From Clostridiales bacterium (lineage in GTDB: Bacteria > Bacillota > Clostridia > Oscillospirales > Acutalibacteraceae): a stretch of 38,866 nt of DNA. A model generated the notes under the pieces. The model saw nothing but the letters and a program-made list of their open reading frames with translations, had not been told where the DNA came from and made no database searches. Positions within the stretch are counted from its first letter, which is position 1. Each line of letters begins with the position of its first letter. A program made the position numbers and the translations under genes. The stretch lies in assembly GCA_019415925.1 (NCBI GenBank), contig DXYG01000015.1:1-38866 (forward strand), read 5' to 3'. Shown here in pieces: positions 34,238 to 38,866 of the stretch.

Positions 34238-34828
34238 TCACTTAATTATTAAAGATGTTTTTTGTTCCAAATGTACGAACGGCACTTTTTCGCCTCTTTT
34301 GTAAAGAGCTTTGGTGTCATTTTTCTTGATTTTGGGCAGTTCATATTCAAGAAGGTCATCATTATTTTTTTGCGCCCAGTCAATGAATGAAAGCTCATCA
34401 TCAATGACAAGGCTCGGAGCGTTGTTTCTTGTGCTTATAACTGCCTTCGGCATATCAATCTTCTTTCTGCCGAGCTCCTGCATGGAATTGAGCAGATAGG
34501 TTGTAAGTCTTTCAGCTGATTTCTCTTTTTGTGCCTGTCTTTTTGCAATGGACAACTTTTCTGATTTGAGCATTTCGGCTTCGGCTTTAAGCTGTTTGAT
34601 GTAAACGGCTATGTTTTCAGCCTTTTCGTCAAACTCGCCCTCGATTCCCTCAAGCGTGTCAAACCAAGCCGAAAGCATTTTGTCCTTGTATGCGTCAACA
34701 TTTTCAATGATATTGCCGTCACCGTCTATCGGCTGACCGTCGGCGTTGGTGTCGGGCTCGTATTCGTTAATATAATCAAACTGCGAAAACAGTTCGGAAA
34801 AAAGTGATGTAAGTTCATAAAGCTTCAT
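34238..34828 (-). CDS. Siphovirus Gp157 family protein
   Basis: The 196-residue protein starts at the ATG at 34828 after AAGGAGGACAACGAA. It has the Gp157 layout: an N-terminal helix MKLYELTSLFSELF, a long coiled coil (about 55-110), then the small conserved domain with MPKAVISTRNNAPSLVIDD and a KKNDTKALYKRGEKVP end. Gp157 proteins usually sit before phage recombination ATPases, as here. Their exact role is unknown. Confidence 0.9.
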   Translation of the reverse strand: MKLYELTSLFSELFSQFDYINEYEPDTNADGQPIDGDGNIIENVDAYKDKMLSAWFDTLEGIEGEFDEKAENIAVYIKQLKAEAEMLKSEKLSIAKRQAQKEKSAERLTTYLLNSMQELGRKKIDMPKAVISTRNNAPSLVIDDELSFIDWAQKNNDDLLEYELPKIKKNDTKALYKRGEKVPFVHLEQKTSLIIK

Positions 34829-34841
34829 TTCGTTGTCCTCC

Positions 34842-35798
34842 TTAAAGATTGATATTCTGTGTTGCAAGGCTGTTAATCAGATTTTTGATTTTGCCCTTAA
34901 AGAATTCCTTGTCAGCCGACTGCTTTGCAAATTCGAGCATACGGCAAAAGCTGTCGTACGCTACCGAAAAATACGCCTTGAAAACGTCCTTGTCGTCAGT
35001 TTCCGAGGAAGTCTGAACAGCCTTGAGCTTGTCCTCATACTCCGCCGTCAGCTTTGCAAGTGCCTCCTGCTTTTCCTTTTCAAGCATTTCCCTGACGGCT
35101 TTTTCGTCCTCACGATACTGCGCTTCAAGCTCGTCATAATGCCTGATATTCTCACGCTCAAGCGACTTGATTGTTTCCTGCAATCTGCGTTCGTTATCGC
35201 TCGGCTCGGCAACGGCTACCTCAATTGGACGGCTTTCAAGCTCTTCTACTCTTTCGGTAAGCTCCTTTGTTTTTCCTCTCGCCGCTCTGAGTTGCTGTTC
35301 AAGAAGCGAATTATGCTCTCTTACGCCTTTAAGCCTGTTTTCAGCGTCAAGCCGTTGCCATTCAGATGTTGAAAGTTTGCTCTTTTTTTCGTGATTTTCG
35401 CTTTTAAGTTTTTCAATCTCGGCTTTGAGCTGTTTAACCGTTGTGTTTTCAAGGTCGATTTTTTCGGCAATTTCGCTCTGTTCCTGCTCGCTGATAGTGG
35501 CAAGTAAGGAAAGTTTAGTCATTCCAATTTGTCCAATCGATTGGACATTTTCCTGATTTATTTTTTCTACAATAGAAATATAATTGTAGGCGTTACTGCG
35601 TTTCATTCCGACTTCATTCTCGCAATAATCACCGAAATTTGCATATCCAAGCTCTTTATAAAGCTTGTCGTCACGCATTTGCTTAAGCCCTGTGCACATA
35701 TCCCAGATGTTCTGCTGTGCAAGGTTTGCGCTGACGATTATTTTCTGATGAAGCTCCACAGCCTGTTTATGCTGTTCGCTTACTGTTATTTCTGACAT
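34842..35798 (-). CDS. DUF3102-like protein with long coiled coil
   Basis: The 318-residue protein starts at the ATG at 35798 after TTGGAGGATATTAAA. The N-terminal third (about 10-105) has the pattern MRDDKLYKELGYANFGDYCENE with a following GMKRSNAYNYISI, like a helix-turn-helix in DUF3102 and ParB-like phage proteins. Residues about 120-270 form a long coiled coil rich in Glu, Lys and Gln. A DNA-binding organiser of replication or partition is possible but unproven. It overlaps the PcfJ-family gene by 32 bases. Confidence 0.68.
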   Translation of the reverse strand: MSEITVSEQHKQAVELHQKIIVSANLAQQNIWDMCTGLKQMRDDKLYKELGYANFGDYCENEVGMKRSNAYNYISIVEKINQENVQSIGQIGMTKLSLLATISEQEQSEIAEKIDLENTTVKQLKAEIEKLKSENHEKKSKLSTSEWQRLDAENRLKGVREHNSLLEQQLRAARGKTKELTERVEELESRPIEVAVAEPSDNERRLQETIKSLERENIRHYDELEAQYREDEKAVREMLEKEKQEALAKLTAEYEDKLKAVQTSSETDDKDVFKAYFSVAYDSFCRMLEFAKQSADKEFFKGKIKNLINSLATQNINL

Positions 35799-37305
35799 TT
35801 TTAATATCCTCCAAGAATTTACTGTATTGCTTTTCAAATTCAACGATTTCGGGCGGCTTTACTTTATTGCTCTCCCTCTCGTTTTTATAGCCGTGACACT
35901 GCACAATTTCAAGCGTTTGCGGATTAACCTCAATCGTGAAATACGGAGTAAGCGGCTCATCCTTATGACGGATAAACAGAATTACCGTATCCCCTTGTGC
36001 GTGACGGCGAACATATCCGCCGACGCAGTGCTTGAGAATTCTTCCCTCCGAGATGATTTCTTCGCCCGAACGAGGTGCAAGCATTATAAGATTATCAGTA
36101 TTCATAAGCAGAGGCTTGAACTTTTCGGCTTTCTCTGCAATAAGCTCCGCCTCGTGTCTGTCGGTGTAATACTTCACCTGTTCGCTTGCTCTGTCGTGAG
36201 CCTGTTCAAGGTTAGGAGGCATAAGCTCCTGAATACCATCGGGAAGTCTGCTGCACAAGCTTAAATAATCTCTCCAGAGCAAAACCCTTTCCCGGTTCTT
36301 TCCGTATTTTACAATCTGCTTAAAGCTGATACCGCAGCTATGGACTTTCTTTACAGCTTCTCTGCCGAGCTTAATTAAATTTACTGTAAATTCACCTGCA
36401 TTCTGAATATTCGGATTTTCTTTCAGGACCTTTCTGTACAAGTCAATTTCCGCTGCACTGAACTCACTGAAATATCCTATATCACATTTACGGCAGCCAA
36501 GCATTTTAAGCAGGTTGTTTTCTTTCCAACGGATTTCTCTCAATCCTATATCACCCGATACAAGCATTTTCGCAATATTCTCAAATCCGCCTTTAATCAG
36601 ATACTCGGCGTTATTATGACGGACATAAATGTTAAGCCATTTCAAAACGGTTTGAGTGTTATATGCGTCAACGAAGCTTTCCGCACAGGAGTATCTGAGA
36701 TTTGTATTTGAAATGCAGTCAAAATTTATGAGCGCCGTATTATCCCAACCGTTAAAAATTGCTTTCTCACTTGCTCCCCAATACCAGCCATAGCCCTGCG
36801 GAGTTGAGGGAATAATTCCGTCGCTTTTCAAAGGCTTAAATCTCTTTTTCCAAGGGTCGTATGTAAACCTCTGCATTGCGTGTTGACGGTAAACATAAAG
36901 ATATTCGTTGCTGAATGTGTATTCAGGTGACATTTCAGCGGGATTTTCGTTGTATGTATTATTGCTGAAACGCTGATGAGCCGTAACAAACCTTATGTAA
37001 AAGTCTCCGTCAACTGCAAAACACAATCCGAATTTACGTGAGCGTTCAAGACTGTTTCTGCCGAAATGTAAAGCCTTTGCTTTGACTTCCTCGCCGCAAT
37101 GACGGCAAGTAAAGTATTCATTGTGACAAAGCTTGAACGGCTCATTACAGTGCCAACAGTGACACCTTGTGCAGAAGTAGTCGCATTTCTTCTTGCCTTT
37201 GTTTTCGTAAAAAGCATACTGCGGAAAGTACGGCTCAATCAGAAGTTCATATTCAGCGGTAATCCGGGGCAAATCCCAGAGCAGGCTTTCGGGATAGGCA
37301 ATCAT
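35767..37305 (-). CDS. PcfJ-like protein with zinc ribbon
   Basis: The 512-residue protein starts at the ATG at 37305 after TAGGTGATGAT. A Cys-rich zinc ribbon lies near the N-terminus (CTRCHCWHC, then CRHCGEE, about 45-75). The C-terminal signature ISEGRILKHCVGGYVRRHA (about 418-436), followed by PYFTIEV and IVQCHGYKN, matches the PcfJ family known from conjugative elements and Firmicutes phages. Its biochemical role is unknown. No PcfK partner is recognisable beside it. Confidence 0.82.
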   Translation of the reverse strand: MIAYPESLLWDLPRITAEYELLIEPYFPQYAFYENKGKKKCDYFCTRCHCWHCNEPFKLCHNEYFTCRHCGEEVKAKALHFGRNSLERSRKFGLCFAVDGDFYIRFVTAHQRFSNNTYNENPAEMSPEYTFSNEYLYVYRQHAMQRFTYDPWKKRFKPLKSDGIIPSTPQGYGWYWGASEKAIFNGWDNTALINFDCISNTNLRYSCAESFVDAYNTQTVLKWLNIYVRHNNAEYLIKGGFENIAKMLVSGDIGLREIRWKENNLLKMLGCRKCDIGYFSEFSAAEIDLYRKVLKENPNIQNAGEFTVNLIKLGREAVKKVHSCGISFKQIVKYGKNRERVLLWRDYLSLCSRLPDGIQELMPPNLEQAHDRASEQVKYYTDRHEAELIAEKAEKFKPLLMNTDNLIMLAPRSGEEIISEGRILKHCVGGYVRRHAQGDTVILFIRHKDEPLTPYFTIEVNPQTLEIVQCHGYKNERESNKVKPPEIVEFEKQYSKFLEDIKNVRNNSKRTA

Positions 37306-37313
37306 ATCATCAC

Positions 37314-37766
37314 CTACCAATCCATAAGACTGCCGAGGTCGAATGTTACCGGAGCCGGTGCTGTCGGTGTTGCAGTTACTTCCGCCGGCTGTTCCTCGAG
37401 CTCATATTCAGACATATGTATCTGCATACTGAACGTAACCTTTGCACCGGGAAAAATCTTCTCGACTACCTGCTGATAAACATCAAGGTCAGAAACTGCA
37501 TTTGGAAGTGCTCTGCCGACATCGCCAATCAGCTTTTCAAGGTCCTTTACATCTGCAACGGCTCTTGCGAATTCCTCCTGCTGTTCTGAAAACTCCGTAA
37601 GCATTTTCTTGACAGGTTCAAGAATTGCCTTGTATTTTGGATTATTGAATTTTTTTGATGTTAAGCTATTGATTTTTTCTTTTGCAGAAGATATAATTGA
37701 ATTGGAAATATTTTTCTTTGTGCTTGTGGCAGTTGCAGTGTCACAGGCACTTTTTTTATTACTCAT
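37314..37766 (-). CDS. Hypothetical early protein, C-terminal LGSLMDW tail
   Basis: The 150-residue protein starts at 37766 after GGAGGTGGAAGT and overlaps the upstream gene by ATGA. It has a Ser/Thr/Lys-rich start, a helical middle (about 45-105), a short beta part (VTFSMQIHMSEYELEE) and a Pro/Ala-rich linker before a hydrophobic tail ending LGSLMDW. The tail may be a docking peptide. I do not recognise the family. Confidence 0.55.
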   Translation of the reverse strand: MSNKKSACDTATATSTKKNISNSIISSAKEKINSLTSKKFNNPKYKAILEPVKKMLTEFSEQQEEFARAVADVKDLEKLIGDVGRALPNAVSDLDVYQQVVEKIFPGAKVTFSMQIHMSEYELEEQPAEVTATPTAPAPVTFDLGSLMDW

Positions 37767-38017
37767 ACTTCCACCTCCGTCACGCCCACGCAGGTAAAGC
37801 CTGACTGCTCGTCTTTGTTCGAATATTTATCAGTCAATGCGGAAATTATTGCTAAAAGTTGCTCGTTTTCCCGCTTATACTGATTCAGCTCACTTAAGTA
37901 TAAATCCTTACCTGTTCTTTCGGTTTCAAGCGCATTTCTAAAGTACCTTACATCAATCTCTAATTTTTTGATTTTCTCTTTCAGCTTGCGCTTTGTTGGA
38001 AAATGTCTTAATTTCAT
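37763..38017 (-). CDS. Small coiled-coil early protein
   Basis: The 84-residue protein starts at the ATG at 38017; a GTG at 38026 is closer to the GAGGAG site but less likely. It is basic at the start (KLRHFPTKRKLKEKIKKLEID), then a predicted coiled coil to about residue 66. Function unknown. It shares an ATGA overlap with the next gene. Confidence 0.55.
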   Translation of the reverse strand: MKLRHFPTKRKLKEKIKKLEIDVRYFRNALETERTGKDLYLSELNQYKRENEQLLAIISALTDKYSNKDEQSGFTCVGVTEVEV

Positions 38018-38022
38018 TGATA

Positions 38023-38223
38023 TCACTCCTCACTTAATGCTCTGGCGACAGTAGCTTTTGCAACGCCGCCAATTTTTTTGTTATAAGTAAATTTCCTTTT
38101 TACTGTTGATAAAGACTTATTAATATAATCGGCAATCTGCTGATATGACAGTACTTCGCTGTCAGGAAACTTTTCATCCAGTCGGTCAAGATTGACTCTG
38201 AACAAAGGTTTTTCTCTCGGCAT
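38023..38223 (-). CDS. Small HTH protein
   Basis: The 66-residue protein starts at 38223 after AGAGGTGAGATT. The segment VLSYQQIADYINKSLSTVKR (24-43) reads as a helix-turn-helix, so it may bind DNA and act as a regulator or excisionase-like factor of the early operon. The short length matches single-domain phage regulators. No closer assignment is possible from sequence. Confidence 0.6.
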   Translation of the reverse strand: MPREKPLFRVNLDRLDEKFPDSEVLSYQQIADYINKSLSTVKRKFTYNKKIGGVAKATVARALSEE

Positions 38224-38237
38224 AATCTCACCTCTTT

Positions 38238-38426
38238 CTATGATGTTTCGATTTTGTCGGACACAATTTCAATGCTGTCAACGTCCGAAACGCTTAATGC
38301 AAGCTTGAGCAGGACAACCTCGCCCACCGTGCGTGTAATCTGATAGCTTGTCACATACGGAATCTCGTTGCCGTCAATTTCAAGCAGAAATTTGTCCTTT
38401 GTGTCAATAAGTTTAAGTTTAGCCAC
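38238..38426 (-). CDS. Small hypothetical early protein
   Basis: The 62-residue protein is probably beta-rich (AKLKLIDTKDKFLLEIDGNE, then VLLKLALSVSDVDSIEIVSD). The start is uncertain: I chose the GTG at 38426, which follows AGGTGA at a usual distance. A GTG at 38435 is the alternative and adds three residues. It follows the XRE regulator in the same operon. Function unknown. Confidence 0.5.
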   Translation of the reverse strand: MAKLKLIDTKDKFLLEIDGNEIPYVTSYQITRTVGEVVLLKLALSVSDVDSIEIVSDKIETS

Positions 38427-38446
38427 CGTTTTCACCTGCCTTTCTC

Positions 38447-38683
38447 CTACGCTGGTTTGTTATTACCACGCTTTAAGCGTAATGCAGAGCCAAAAAAAAT
38501 AAAATCGGCAGGGAAGTCATAAAGTGATTCTATTTTATGAACCATTTCCCAATCCGGTACCTGCTCGCCTGTTTCGTAATTAAACAGAGTTTTATTAGAA
38601 ATATTCAGCTTTTTAGCCGCTTCTTTTTGTGAATAGCCTGCATTTACTCTTGCCGCTGCCAAAGTAATTTTTGGATAATTCAT
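38447..38683 (-). CDS. XRE-family (Cro/CI-type) transcription regulator
   Basis: The 78-residue protein starts at 38683 after AAAGGAGGTGCAATAAA. Residues 5-62 are an HTH_3 domain, with NAGYSQKEAAKKLNISNKTL carrying the recognition helix and VPDWEMVHKIESLYDFPADF closing the fold. It is the first gene of the leftward early operon and faces a rightward gene across palindromic operators. By position it is most likely the Cro-like side of a lysogeny switch, and it probably binds the ACGCT-centred palindromes. Which of the two genes is the lysogenic repressor cannot be decided here. Confidence 0.88.
   Translation of the reverse strand: MNYPKITLAAARVNAGYSQKEAAKKLNISNKTLFNYETGEQVPDWEMVHKIESLYDFPADFIFFGSALRLKRGNNKPA
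38468..38480. promoter_or_regulatory. Operator-like palindrome inside the XRE gene (third copy)
   Basis: ACGCTTTAAGCGT is a perfect palindrome with the same ACGC...GCGT halves as the two promoter operators. It lies in the last codons of the regulator gene (L-R-L-K-R), so it may be a further binding site or coincidence from coding constraint. Confidence 0.35.
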
Positions 38684-38718
38684 TTTTATTGCACCTCCTT
38701 TATCATTGGTTCGCTATT

Positions 38719-38747
38719 ATAATATCACGCTTTTAGCGTAATGTCAA
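38719..38747 (-). promoter_or_regulatory. Leftward early promoter with operator in spacer
   Basis: On the minus strand TTGACA (38742-38747) is a perfect -35 box, and TATTAT (38719-38724) follows 17 bases away. The spacer holds the perfect palindrome ACGCTTTTAGCGT as read on the plus strand (38727-38739), an operator that would block RNA polymerase. It drives the XRE gene and probably the whole early operon. Confidence 0.85.
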
Positions 38748-38776
38748 GCTAAAAACGAAAATATTTTAAAAAAGTA

Positions 38777-38805
38777 TTGAATTTTTTACGCTTTTAGTGT
38801 ATAAT
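38777..38805 (+). promoter_or_regulatory. Rightward promoter with operator in spacer
   Basis: TTGAAT (38777-38782) and TATAAT (38800-38805) are 17 bases apart. The spacer contains ACGCTTTTAGTGT (38788-38800), a one-mismatch copy of the operator in the leftward promoter. The promoter points at the plus-strand gene starting at 38830. Confidence 0.85.
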
Positions 38806-38829
38806 CAAATCAACAAAGGAGGAGAGAAA

Positions 38830-38851
38830 ATGAAAAACAATAGTGCTGATG
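38830..38851 (+). CDS. 5' fragment of a divergent gene, probably lysogeny regulator (cut by contig end)
   Basis: An ATG at 38830 follows AAAGGAGGAGAGAAA and the rightward promoter. Only seven codons (MKNNSAD) are phage sequence before adapter-like bases begin at 38852. Its divergent position opposite the XRE gene suggests the CI-type repressor, but nothing in the residues shows this. Confidence 0.5.
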
Positions 38852-38866
38852 CTGTCTCTTATACAC
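38852..38866. other. Sequencing adapter remnant (Nextera/Tn5 mosaic end)
   Basis: CTGTCTCTTATACAC is identical to the first 15 of the 19 bases of the transposase mosaic end used in Nextera libraries, and it ends exactly at the window edge. It should be treated as artefact, not biology. Confidence 0.9.

Noticed and set aside
37314..37766. PcfK partner of the PcfJ-like gene
   Set aside because: The protein next to the PcfJ-like gene lacks any PcfK-like pattern I can recognise.
37314..38017. Anti-CRISPR or other anti-defence genes among the small early proteins
   Set aside because: Their size and place would allow it, but no motif or known family link is visible, so no such function is claimed.

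Overview
The window reads as most of one temperate, tailed phage (integrated, or an integrating phage genome) of a Clostridia-type Firmicute. The signs are strong GGAGG ribosome-binding sites before nearly every gene, gene families typical of Firmicutes phages (Gp157, YopX, PcfJ, DUF669, BppU), a GH25 endolysin, and capsid proteins with an LQLF leader. I cannot name the host. All recognised genes lie on the minus strand, so transcription runs from right to left, except one gene fragment that starts on the plus strand at the right edge. Left edge (1-55): the 3' end of a tRNA gene, probably tRNA-Ser, whose tRNA match stops at base 55. This looks like an attachment-site junction. Right edge (38852-38866): the last 15 bases match the Nextera/Tn5 adapter, so the assembly stops in the lysogeny module. 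No integrase is visible; it is expected beyond this edge.

Right arm, early genes (38.7 to 26 kb): an XRE-type regulator faces a divergent plus-strand gene across two promoters, each with a palindromic operator in its spacer. Then come small early genes, a PcfJ-family protein, a DUF3102-like coiled-coil protein, Gp157, a Sak4-like RecA-fold ATPase, an SF2 helicase, a VRR-NUC nuclease, a DUF669 protein with an SSB-like acidic tail, and a D5/P4-type primase-helicase followed by a candidate replication origin. Accessory genes follow: YopX, a Cys-rich protein and a PAPS-reductase-like enzyme.

Left arm, late genes (25.6 to 0.2 kb): small and large terminase, portal, a Prp-type cysteine protease, scaffold, N4-gp56-type major capsid protein, a small head protein, a head-tail adaptor, a predicted tail nozzle protein, a tail-associated protein, a small protein, a putative ejection protein, a 3232-residue polyvalent protein with zincin and ADP-ribosyltransferase-like modules, a BppU-type fibre ending in a polysaccharide deacetylase domain, and the lysis genes (small membrane protein, holin, GH25 endolysin). 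There is no tape measure, tail tube or sheath gene, so the particle is predicted to be podovirus-like.

The most interesting part is the head-maturation module. The phage carries its own Prp-like protease, and the next two genes (scaffold and capsid) both begin with a short leader ending in LQLF, the kind of site that Prp cleaves on ribosomal protein L27 and on some staphylococcal phage proteins. Other points of interest are the giant multi-enzyme protein, a repeated promoter-like motif (TTAGAR, 18-19 bases, TAYNAT) at the heads of late transcription units just after terminators, and the deacetylase tail fibre. No stretch longer than 300 bases lacks a gene.
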